Source: Eopsaltria australis (Eukaryota; Chordata; Aves; Passeriformes; Petroicidae). From it: a stretch of 64,000 nucleotides of DNA. Positions 34,921 to 46,043 of this stretch are shown piece by piece (within the stretch, counting starts at the first letter, position 1; every line of letters begins with the position of its first letter). The stretch covers positions 124,001 to 188,000 of the forward strand of contig JAVTVJ010000117.1 in assembly GCA_034509425.1 (NCBI GenBank), written 5' to 3'. The notes beneath the pieces were generated by a model. That model was not told the origin of the DNA and ran no database searches. It was given only the letters and a program-made list of their open reading frames with translations. Position numbers and translations under genes: made by a program.

Positions 34921-37108
34921 GCTCAGTTTTGGGGAGGCAAGGAGGATGGAAATGGCTGTGATTTTATAATGTTTAAAGGTCCAGATGTGGTAACTTCTCA
35001 ATCAGTGTATTTTTCCCAGTATTTTGCTCTACTCTCTCTATTGATCTCTTCTATATGCTACTGTACATCTGTTCTTTTTGGCTATTTTCACTTCAAGCTG
35101 GCAGGATTTGTTTCTCTTCCAGCATGCCAAGTTAAAAAAATAATCCTGCACTGAGTATAAAATGCACTCCCATGAGATCTACCCTTTTCTAATGAAGTCA
35201 GATGTTTTAGTTTTTTCATATACCAGTTCATTTACTCTGAGATAATATAAATTTACAACTGGAATCACAGTTGACACCTGGCAGTGCACTAAACAATATG
35301 GGGCTTCCAATCCACATCATTAGCTGCTCATGCTTTGCTGAGCCTCTCCTCATTAAACTCCAAATCCTGTCTCCAGTGAAGTCTCAGCGGCTTGTTGGTC
35401 ACTGGGGAGTTCCTTCTGAAATAAAGAAGTAGGGACACTCCACAAACGCCACAAAAATCGAAGGCTGGAGCAGCTGTGCTTTTAGTCTCCTCCATTCCTG
35501 GCAGAAAAAGCTTGATTATATGCATGATGGTGGATCCATCATTTATACTTTCCATTTCCCTTATTTGCAGCAAATCCCTGATGCACATTGGCAAACTCGT
35601 GCTTTAAAGACGAGCTGGAGATGCTCATTACACACACAGCCTCCTCCAATCAGCAGAGATATGTTAGCTGTGGTGCAGGAATAGCTATCACTTCCCACAG
35701 AGATAAGGACCAAAGGGATACACTTCCAAAGCTATAAAACCAGAGCAATTTGATAGCGAGCCATAGAAAAATAGTTCTGGAATCAAGCAGCTGTAGAAAT
35801 CTGCTTTCCTGCCTCACTGCTTTACAAATTAGCTGTGGACATTACACATCTAACACTCAACCATGGGACAAATCTGGTGGACATTCCTAGAGGCTTGGTA
35901 CTGTTTTGATGTATGTTTCGTGGCCATGGAAAGAAACAGATGCTATTTCATTTGAAATTAAGCCCCACGCTAGATGGGCCTAGTTAGCTCTGTGGTCTCG
36001 TATTTGTCACTGGTGACTGCTTCTCAGAGCAGACCTTGCAGTAGCATGGAATAATTTCTTCCATCTGAGACAAGGTTTTGGCTGAGTTGAGAGGTAGCTG
36101 TGCCTTGACACATCTAGCAGAATTTTTGGCTGTGCACATTGTGTTGTTAGATTAGGTTTACATGGAGGAATATAAAAGAACTACTTATGAAGGTATATAA
36201 AAGAACTACTTATGTCAGTATCAACTACAGGCTAAGAAGCATCTTTCCAGCTCAAGCTCTCTCTGGTGTTCTGTACCAGTGGGCAGATACAAGAGAAGTG
36301 ACAACAGAAATGAAATTTGATGAGATTTATTTAATGTGCCCAAGTAATTCATGTTCACAGTAAAATAAGCATTTGTATAAGAAATATAAAACAAAAAAAA
36401 TATTAAATAGTAATTACTAACGTGAATCAAGATCTGGAATGCATAGAGAGGAAATTTTGAAAGTGCTTTCAGTAGCAATGGAGTCATTTGAGGACTAAAA
36501 CTCTCAGTTGTTACACTGGCCACCTTCAACCTTGTAAAACTCATTTTTGCAGCAGGGAAAAATCGGTGATGTTAAGTGTAGACAGTTCTTGAAAGTGAAG
36601 AGAATGGTACTTCAGATTTAGCAAGGAACACATGAAGTGTAGGAGAGATGTTTTCTGTATGTGTTTGTATACTTAAGGAGTAGCTAGCACAGGTTGTGAG
36701 GAATTAACACAGTTTTGTAACTTTCAGCAATGGCTTTCAACATAAAAGATCAACATTCCTATGCTTATAAAGACTGAATAAAATCACACTGGACTTGTTT
36801 TCACTACTAAAAGAATAGCAGGAGAACTAAATTAGTTTGTGGTGAACAGAAAAAGCCACAGGTAACGAAAAAGAGTATTTGGAAAGCTAATATTGCTTGT
36901 GGTACTGATAGAAACGGACTAGGTTTCAATCAGTGTTCTGCAAGTTCCCTGGGGTTATAATAAGTACGTCTATCAGACCCATGAATGCTCCAATAAAGAT
37001 TTGCACTCGATTTCATTGACATTTTTTAGAAATCTATGTATTGAGAAAATGTGGAAGAAATTGGTAGATTAGCTTGACTGCAGAAAAAAATGGTAGCAGA
37101 GAAAAACC
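34921..37108. other. Gene-free stretch with a small duplication
   Basis: It contains a 19-bp direct repeat TATAAAAGAACTACTTATG at 36171-36189 and 36196-36214 (period 25). The part at 35290-35720 is relatively GC-rich, with GATA-like AGATAAG and AGATATG motifs, and could be regulatory, but nothing in it is decisive. An 18-T run follows at 37109-37126. Confidence 0.45.
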
Positions 37109-37631
37109 TTTTTTTTTTTTTTTTTTACTCCTTATATTTATTGGTTTTAGATTATCTGGTACGAAAAGAAAAGGAAGGCTGTTCTCAGAGTGCAATACAA
37201 GCTTTGCTTTGTTATGTCTTAAGAATTCTAGAAGTTCTTGTGTAAGATGAATTTTATTATTTGTCTACCTGAGACACCTGCATTACTGCTGACAGGAAAA
37301 GACATTTTTTCATTACTTTGGGAATGAAAATAAGGCCTTGGACAGAGCACGACAGTGGAGTGTCCATGGAAATGTCCTAGCCTTATCTTTGCTCACACTT
37401 GTTCAAAGTCTTCTGCTTCTCTTTATTGTGAAAACAACTGAAAAAGGTTAAGACCTTTGTTTAATGAACTTTACATAGAATATTTTGAATGGGACTATTT
37501 TGCTTTGTGAGAGGATGAAGACAGTATGGAGTAAGAGCTGCCTGAGAAAATCTAACAGACATGATTTTATCAGTGAATAGCTGTGAGTTATTGATAACTG
37601 GATAATAAATAAGGCAGACAATGTAAGTAAT

Positions 37632-37746
37632 TGTACTGGTTTTGGCTGGCATAATGTTTTTTTTCACTGTAGCTCATATGGTGCCATGTTTTGGGTTTGT
37701 GACCAAGACAGTGGGGCTGAGCTGCCGCCTGGGTTGTATGACAACA
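37632..37746 (+). mobile_element. Collapsed endogenous-retroviral LTR
   Basis: The 5' end TGTACTGGTTTTGGCTGG and the following 85 bp (including GGTGCCATGTTTTGGGTTTG and GACCAAGACAGTG) match the start of the same avian LTR group as the copy at 63128. The sequence then jumps to GCCGCCTGGGTTGTATGACA and ACA, which resembles the LTR's 3' terminus, so most of the interior is missing. GTAAT (37627-37631) before it and GTAAA (37747-37751) after it look like a 5-bp target duplication with one mismatch. The start is more certain than the end. Confidence 0.62.
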
Positions 37747-40700
37747 GTAAACCAGTAAGATACTAAAGAAAACAGTGGAGCAGAATTGCTGATAGGACTG
37801 AGCAGATTTGTTTACTTGCATGGTATCCTTTCAGTCATCTTTTGTTCCCATCAGTTTTCTATTCAGCATTTTCCACCCTACTTTGTGGAGTACTCAGAGC
37901 TGTCTCTGGTGGTTGGTTCCAGCCCAGCTCTTGATAAGTAGCAGAGCCATCTGAAACACTCGTTACACACAAAGTGACAAAGATTATAGTTTTAAAAACC
38001 CACGGTGGCAACTGATGCATTCTCTCTGAGCCATTTCTATTGTTGCTGTTCCTGTCAGTAGAATGGACTCCTGTTGTGACATTTCTTTCCTTTTCCCATC
38101 AATCTTTGTCTTAAAAATGGCAGTTAGAGTCTTTACGTGTCACAGTCTCTACTGTGCAGTTGAAATAACCTCCTATGGATACTGAGATTTAACTGCCTAC
38201 TATGGCAGACTTTAAAAAAAAAATAACCCAAGATAGAAACACAGGTTTCTGAAGAGAGGCTTTGTTCAAAGTAAAGTTGTGTAAGACGTCAAGTTTTATA
38301 CTTGGGATCTGATTTGAAAACAAATGCTAGCAAGGGAAATTGAAAAAAAACCTTAGTACCATGAGGTTTTTATAATTATAAACAAAGGAGTACGCAAGGA
38401 GTGAATTCATCTCTCACTTTCTGTAGAAAATATCTCTCTTGAAATTCATGCCTTCTTGAGAGAATTTGCCATAAAATTTAAGAGTTACTTCATAGTCAAA
38501 TTATTCATGCAATTTTTCAGTAGCAAATACAAATAGTCCAGAATGAATAGCAACCCCACACTCCCCAGATCAGTAGTGTCTGCAATAATGGGGTAAATAA
38601 AAATCCAAGCTTAAAACCTTTTCTGCTGAGGCCTGTCACAGCCTGAATGATGTTATCATGCTAATTCAACTACCAAAAATGCAATTAATGCTATTTTTAC
38701 CTTTTTTAAGCTTTCTGCACAGAAAATATTGATTCAGTTCCATATATATTGAAGAGTTATAACTGTACCCATGTGAGATACCCAGACCTTGGTTCCAAGA
38801 ACCAGTGCAAGTGGATGAAGGAGGTAGGAACAAGGAAGAAATAACTTCCTCTTAAACAAAATGGGAAGGAGGAAGATCTAGTGCTTCAGAAGATGGTTCT
38901 CTAACTCTTAAATCTCATCCAACTTCTAAAGAAGTCAGTGGATTTTTTGCTTTTGGTTGCCTCATAGTTTTCCCTCTCTTGTGTTATTAAATTATAACTT
39001 TAGGACATATTTTGGAATTTCATGTTCCTGACCATGAAGATAGATTCTGAGTGCAACCATTCATAATTGCTGTCTAAGTCTCTGGTGGCTGTAGGGCATG
39101 GTCAGTATGAAACTGCTTCAGTAAAGAGAGTTACACCATCTGCTCTCATCTCCCAGAGGATAATGTTTCCCACAGGAGAACTTTCTGTGCATAAATGGTG
39201 TGTCAGAAACACAAAGAAACAGCCAGTCCAAGTCAGTTAATTTAGACTATATGCCAGTGGAACTGGGCTTAGAGATGTGATTATCTGATTGAGAATGTCA
39301 GGAAATAATCACAGTTTTTGGGTGAAGGGAGAATAAAGGTCACCATCTACAGCTTACTCATGGCCACACTATGAATAAGATATCTAGACTATAGAAACCA
39401 GCTCGAAACAAGATGTTGACATAGTCAAAGACACAAACCAAACCTTCAGTCTGTATTAATTAGAATTTCTGTTTACATAATTTCATGGGGCTGGCAGTAC
39501 TATGATCATCTCAGATTTGGAGGCTGCATATGAGTCAGAACCCTTTATTTCTGTGTGTCTTTTTACTGTAATAAGATTTTTTTCTTCTATGTCTGAGAAA
39601 GGCTTTTTCTTTTAAATAACTTACTTGAATCATGGAAAGTGAGAAAAAGTCACACTAGGTAGAAGAAGATCATTAAAGAAAACATTAACAAGGAAAGAAG
39701 AGTAGTTCACTAAAGAACTTGGCTGATTCCTTTATCCAACTTTGAAAACTGTTGCAGATAAGAGTTCTGCATTTGAAAATATTTTTGCAAATAATTTGAA
39801 ATAATTCTGCCATTGATTCTGGTGGTTTGGGCTCTATGGTCTGCTCACTCCTTTCATTATTTCTTGTGGTTTTTGTTATCTCTGTCTTGCCCTGTGTGCA
39901 GTTGCACGAAAGACCTTTAAAGCTCTGCCCTGAAGCTTGGGCTCAGTAAGGAATGAGTGAAGTTTTGTCATTTGTGTGCCAAGATGACAGATACAACAGC
40001 ATTTCTTCTGCAGCCATTGGATGTCAAGGCTTCCTCAACTTGTGAGTTGCTCTTGCTCCTCAGCACATGTACTTTATCATACACTTCTTACTGAATCCCC
40101 TATCTGGATTTTTAGGAACTCTTTCACAAATAATCTCTGTTGTAAGGACTCATCTTTGTTTTCAGTAATAACCCTCAATATTCATGCTTCTTCAACTTAT
40201 CTTGCCTTCAAATGCATTCTTAGTGTAGTTTTCATATTTCATTGCTTCTTTATAATGGCAGCTTAGCTAGTATTAGCTGGGCTGAGTAGTTGGACACCCT
40301 GCCCAATGTTAACTTGGTTTTTGTTTTAGGTGACTCTTTAGGACCATTGTATTTCTTATACCTGTTTCACCCATTGACATAATTGAAACATAAGAACCTT
40401 AAATGGTGATAATAAGAAGAAAGGAGAAATAAATGTGTTTATTCTGTATAGTCAGATTTCTGGTATTCTTGTTCATTCATTAGGAGAACCCAAAGTCCCA
40501 AAATGACAGCAAAGTTTTTGAGTGTTTTGTCTTCTGTGAATATATAGCTCCTAAACTGTTTTGTGTATGGTTGGCTGGCTGCAGAATTGGGGTGTGCCTG
40601 TTTGTTTTGGGTTTGGCTTGGTTTGAGTGATTTTTAGGGTTTTAAACAGCTGAAGAAATAAGTAAGGACAGAGGAGTAAGTGACAGAATGCCTTGCATTT

Positions 40701-41992
40701 TGATTCAAATTTGGTCATATGGCTGCTAAGGCCCAAAGACCTCTTGCATCACTTTTCATAAAAATAACAAGGGACACATTAATTTGTGGACTGTGGAAAC
40801 ACAACAGCAGCTTCTTCCTTATGGTTTCCTTACATATTCTTTATCCATTGTACAATCAAAATACCTTCTTACCTTCCACAATTATCGAAATCTTTTGTCA
40901 TTGTTTGCCTAAGATTATTCATCTGGGTAAATTCCTTGGCATTCTGACAAAATATGGTTCCTTCCTCAACATTATATTTAATTTGTCCTCTCTGACTGTC
41001 ATATCACAGCATTCTTATAGGTCAAGAATCAACAAATTACCTTAAACATGGAATTAAATTGACTCCAATTAACTACTTGGCTCAGTCCTTATAAAGCCAA
41101 TGAACCATAAGTATGTACTTTACAGTTAAGGACATACTCAAAAACTTCTCTAAATCAGGGACAGAGTTAATGATGTTATTTTACTCTCACAGTTTAAAAA
41201 AATACCCTTTCCATAAATCATGTGATTAGACAGTACCAGTATTCCTTCTATAATAACTAGAAAACCAGAAACACTTCCTGTTTTTTTTTTTAATTTCTGT
41301 ATACTTTAACATGTAGAACACTCAGTTTGCAACTGAAGAGATGAATTACTGTAGAGACATTGATCCTGCTTAATTTCCCTGCAGATTCAGCACACTTTGT
41401 TCTTTAAACAATATCTCCTTTGAGCTGAGAAATGGCACATTCATTGTTATTAAACTGCCATTGCTCTTGCAGTCACTACAGCATTTTTCAGGTCCTTGGC
41501 CTTGGGACATCTCTATGGATAACACATTTGGTTATCATTTTAACATTTGAGCTACTTACCCCATAAGAGATCTGCTGCAGCATCATGATCTAGGAACAGG
41601 GAACATTTTCACACTTCATAAACAATTATATGTGTCTCTTGCTAAACATTATCACCTTAGGGTATTTGGATACCTAATTTTTTATTATTCTTGCTGCTGT
41701 TTTCTTCTCAGAAAGACAATCACCATACTTAAAATGCATAATTAAAAAATAATAATAATGCAACTCTTCTGCCAGAACTTGACTGGCAACAAGAACTAGG
41801 TTCTAATGTGAAGAAATCAATATTAACACACTCATTAGAGCCTCCACACAGAAACATGAGAGCTAAAATAAGATTTCTGATGCTCAGTGACCTAGTTTTC
41901 CCCAGTCTCAAAATTAATTAGTTTAAGAAACAATATTTGTATTAAATGAAGAAAACAAACCGCCAACAAGACAGCTAAGCAAGGCAAGCTCC
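37747..41992. other. Gene-free AT-rich stretch
   Basis: I recognise no repeats or genes in about 4.2 kb. A splice-ratchet-like site (GTTTTAG|GTGACT) lies at 40323-40335. Frames of up to 108 codons (40719-41045) have no motif. Confidence 0.5.
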
Positions 41993-42140
41993 AATCATAG
42001 AATAATAGAATTTTAAGGGTTGGAAAGGATCTTAAAGATCATCTTGTCCCAACCCCTCCATTATAGACACCTCCCACTAGACCAGGTTGCTCAAGGCCTT
42101 ATCCAGCCTGACCTTGAGTACTGCCAGGGTTGGGATTCAT
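41993..42140 (-). mobile_element. CR1 LINE 3' tail, antisense
   Basis: Starts with AATCATAGAATAATAGAATT, then GGTTGGAAAGGATCTTAAAG, CACCTCCCACTAGACCAGGT and CCTTATCCAGCCTGACCTTG, all typical of the reversed CR1 3' end. About 150 bp remain. It lies about 75 bp from a sense-strand CR1 ORF2 fragment and is probably a separate insertion. Confidence 0.9.
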
Positions 42141-42214
42141 AAAGTCTAACTGCACTATTTTTCAGTCTTTACCCCTTGGGAAGCAACAATTCTGAAGCCT
42201 TCTGTTTTTTCATT

Positions 42215-42665
42215 ACACAGTAAGTCTATAGGGATCTTCTTGGAAGAATCCTGTGGGAGAGAGTCGTGGATGAAAGAAGGGTCCCAGGAGAGTTGACTGA
42301 TTTTTAAGCATCACCCTCCAAGCTCAAGAACAATAATCATGATTTACAGGAAGGTAAGCAAAGGCAGCAGGAGCCCTCTGTGGATGAAGAAGGAGGTCCT
42401 AAAAATGTATAACATGAAAAGGAACCATAAAAGAGGTGGGAAGAGAGACAGGTTGTCCTGGAGGAATGTAAGGGGCAATGGCAGCCTTCGGAAAGGCAAA
42501 GCCCAGGTGAGAGATGTAATAAAAAAATTAGAGAAAAGGTGGATCTGCTTCTAAGAGGGCATGATACCCAATGGCAAAAGACAAGGGATTCTGTGGCTTT
42601 ATAAAGTTCAACAACAGGAAGTGCATGTTCCTGCACCTGGGAATACCTACACGGGCTTCCTTGTA
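42215..42665 (+). mobile_element. CR1 ORF2 interior fragment, sense, deleted
   Basis: This comes from inside CR1 ORF2. The nucleotide block GAGAGAGTCGTGGATGAAAG (about 42258) and then the frame with KGSRSPLWMKKEVLKMYNMK, followed by FRKGKAQ-like LRKGKAQ, match the linker between the endonuclease and reverse transcriptase domains. The sequence then jumps at about 42560-42600 to one encoding FNNRKCMFLHLG, which normally lies just after the reverse transcriptase motif-C region. The catalytic part of the enzyme and the natural 3' end are therefore missing. Most CR1 copies keep the 3' end, so this copy has lost it secondarily. A 135-codon antisense frame here is a shadow. Confidence 0.78.
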
Positions 42666-43978
42666 CCCCTGGTAAAATGTAAGTGGTATAGGGAGGTTTC
42701 TGGGAGGTGTGGAGTTTTGTAGGGGACTTGGACTTCTTTAGCACTAAGGGTAACTGAGACTTCAGTTATTACGGTTGGTTTCTCCAAACACCTGGGTCCT
42801 ATTTGTGAAACCAGCAGATTTTAAATAGGATTAGAAATGAAGTAAAAGTGAGAAGGATTCACTGCTTCAGGACTTTATGCAACAGAATTTGCCACGTTGT
42901 TTAATTTGTACTAAATGTCTCAGCTTTATCAGTGACTTTAAATTAGCCAGCTGTTGTTTCCTGTTGAGCACTATCAGAAAGTGTCTGATTGCTTAGTAAT
43001 TCCAGATTTTCTCTGAATAGGTTTAAAGAGAGAGAGAGACATTAACTTGCAAAGTTCACTGTATAATTGACAAGTAATTGGTAGAACTTATTGAACAATG
43101 GATTTTTTTCCTATCACAGGAAGAAAAACTTCTCCGTGTCTGGTTTTGCTACAACTTTCTGGCACTATTTCTTTGTTACCCTAAAGAGGAAAAGAATGAA
43201 GAAAGCACAGGATTCTGTCCAAAACCAGAAAGACAAAGCACTGAATCACTTCATAGAATCAGGGAGATACTGTTCCAAGGCTAACTTTCTGACATATACA
43301 GATTTGAATGTGTGTGTATCTATAAATTTTATATAGTAGAAAGCTTAGTAAGAGAGTTTAGGGATGTTATAGCTTTCAGTGATACTTGATGTTGAAACTG
43401 GTGGCAGAATTTCTATCAGTTTCTGTGTTGCCATAAAGTTATTCATAAACAGGAAAAGAATTTTCCTGAAAAAGGAAGGAAACAAATTTACTTCTCATTT
43501 GTTGATAAGGATGGATATGTGAACAGACATGTAAAGGTATTAAATTTTATTTAACATTTTCTTTCATCTTGGCATTTCATGAGCCAAGAAGGATACCTTC
43601 CCCCCCAAACTTGTTTTATTGATGTCTCCTAGTCTTAATAAATCTTAAAGTAGTACAGATTAGTGTATGAGAATATAAAAACCTTGAGCTACATCCAATA
43701 AAAGATGCAAGTATGATAAAAAGGACTTACTAAGAATTTAGGCACCTACTTCCAAAGCTGTGCACCAAAGACCCATATGCACACCCAGACTTTTCTCCTT
43801 GTTGTCCACATTTCTTTTGTTCAGATGATATTTTGGTTTTCACTATAAATTCCCAAACTGGTTTCCTGAGCTAGTCTAGAGGTGACATTCACAGTAAGTT
43901 GTTTAGACAGATGTCTAAGCTCTTTCCTGAAGGCACTTTGTTCCAAAGAAATACAGTTATCATAGAATTACTTCTCTG
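42666..43978. other. Unannotated DNA
   Basis: No gene or clear repeat. The phrase CTAAGAATTTAGGCACCTAC near 43730-43750 recalls an ancient amniote repeat, at low confidence. Confidence 0.45.
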
Positions 43979-44043
43979 GGTTTGTTTGTTTGTTTTGTTT
44001 TGTTTTGGTTTTGTTTTATTTTTTTGTTTGTTTGTTTGTTTGG
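43979..44043 (+). repeat. (GTTT)n / (GTTTT)n simple repeat
   Basis: About 65 bp of imperfect GTTT and GTTTT units. The 79-codon open frame running through it (rich in Phe, Leu, Val and Cys) is a product of the simple repeat. Confidence 0.93.
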
Positions 44044-45779
44044 TTACTGTCATTTTTGGTGGTTGTTTTTTATTGGCTTTTTACTGTAGTCTTGACCAGC
44101 TGAGTTGCTCAAACCTGAAAATAGTAGCTCAGATTTAAAAATAGAGGAGCTGAAATGCAATCTGGATATTCAAGTTCATTTACTATTCTAGTCTGTGTCA
44201 ACAGCACTCATAATTAATTTCTAATGATGTTCTGAAAACCTTAGAAACCTTAAAACACCAGAAATGCAAATGACAATTCAGTTTTAGAAACATTTTTGTG
44301 TCCTGTCTGTACTTCAGTGTCTTACACTTCAATGTAAATCACAATTTCCTTGTTCTAAACTGAAATTTGCTACAACATGATTAAGCCTCAGGTCTCTCCC
44401 CACCATTCTTTAACTAGAAGTTCATTTGAAGATATTATTAGTCCTCCTTTCTGATTCTTGCTAAATGTCTTGAGATTCTTTTCTTCTGTATAGATTTTTC
44501 GTCACCTAACCATATCACAAATGCTGCTTATATTAGTATTTTATAGATTAACTTCTTTACCAAACAATTTCTATATTTCTGAAGTTTGATACAAGTAGAT
44601 TTCTGATGGCTGCAATCTTCTGGCTCTGTGCTTCAAGTCTCTCTCTAATGAAGTTTCTGTATGTAATAAAGTGTCCATTCCAGCTGATGATTTTCCTCTA
44701 CCTTTTGCTGGTATAGATTTTCTGAAGTGGTTTAATTTTGCTGTTAATCAAAACCTCTGGACATTTCCACAGCAGGTTCACTAATTTACATCACTCCCCT
44801 TTTAATGAAACTTCTTTGTCCTTTATAGCTTTGAGATATTTTCCCTCTAGATACTTGAAATTAAAAACTAAGTTTTAAAGATATTTGCAGGAATGACAAA
44901 GGAATGGCAGACACATAACACACAGGCAAATCATATAGGCATCATTTGCCAAAGAAAAGGGTTGACAAATGTCTGTTTTGAAAATTAAAAAATAAAAAAT
45001 TTATCTCAACTTCATAGCTTTTTCAATAAACGTGAATCAATATTTTCAATATGACTTAAAATGTGCATAAAACAGTAGCTGGCATTTCACTGGGAAACTT
45101 GAGACTTGTAAATTATTATATTAATATTATAATATTTTTTATGTCATATATATTTCAATTTCCTGTTTTTTCTTTTTTCAACTCATCTTAAGGTACACAT
45201 CTAAAATGGATTGGCTAAATTGTATTCTAGAGGAGGGAATTTAACACTTCACATAAGTGGTTTTGGTTGCTGAAACATCAGTTTCTTGTGTCATTTGATA
45301 TTCTTCGGGGTATCCAAAAATTTGTGCGGGTGTGACAGATGTGCACAGAACTCAGGACAGTCACTTATCTTTTTCTGGTGCAATGTATGGAAGATGGGAA
45401 TCTCTGAAAGGACCTTGAATGCCCATATTAAGTCAATGAAATCCTACTGCAGGGGGTGGGATTCAGCTTGAGGCTCAGACATCTGATTGAGGTGTCTTCA
45501 ATTTAGGTGTTTGCATGGGAGCCAAGCATCTCAACTCCTGCCATCCTCAACAGAGATTTTGCAAGTGCAGTCAGTGAAGCCTTTGAGATAAATATAGCTG
45601 TAATTGGGATATATCTCAGTTTTTCTATTTGAATTCTGTCCCAAATGTCTCTGTTTGCATTATAGATGCCTAAAGCTTGATCACATGAATTTTCAATTAT
45701 GTGTCACAGAGCTGTTGTATATTTCTCATGTTCTAGGTGAGCTTATTCTTCCTCTGTGTCCACACAAAGGAAGCCAGTT
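44044..45779. other. Gene-free AT-rich stretch
   Basis: No gene is recognised. A strongly AT-rich patch at 45112-45150 contains overlapping TATTAATATTATAATATT. The part at 45470-45540 has TTTAGGTGTTTGCATGGGAG and resembles a decayed ancient amniote repeat. A ratchet-like TTCTAG|GTGAGC is at 45731-45742. Confidence 0.45.
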
Positions 45780-46043
45780 CAAAAATTGGACAAGAGGTAA
45801 TGGTAAACTTAAAAATAGCAGATTTAGATTAGATATAAGGGAGAATTTTTTTACAATGAAGGTGGCAAAACACGGGAAGAGATTTCCCAGAAAGGTGATG
45901 GGTGCCCTATCTCTGGAAACATTCAAGGTCAGTTTGGATGGGGCTTTGAGCAACCTGATTGAAGATATCCATCCTCATTGCAGGGGCCTTGGACTAGATG
46001 ACCTTTAAATATCCCTTCCAATCCAAATTATTCTACTTTTCTG
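45780..46043 (+). mobile_element. CR1 LINE, 5'-truncated, sense
   Basis: About 260 bp of CR1 3' end: ATTGGACAAGAGGTAATGG, then TTAGATTAGATATAAGGGAG, GGTGATGGGTGCCCTATCTC, GGGGCCTTGGACTAGATGAC and CCCTTCCAATCCAAATTATT, finishing in a decayed octamer tail. The 134-codon frame that overlaps it is an accident. Confidence 0.92.

Noticed and set aside
42337..42744. 135-codon minus-strand frame
   Set aside because: It is the reverse complement of a CR1 ORF2 interior fragment; the sense strand has the family resemblance.
45604..46008. 134-codon plus-strand frame
   Set aside because: Its second half is the non-coding CR1 3' region and its first half has no protein signature.
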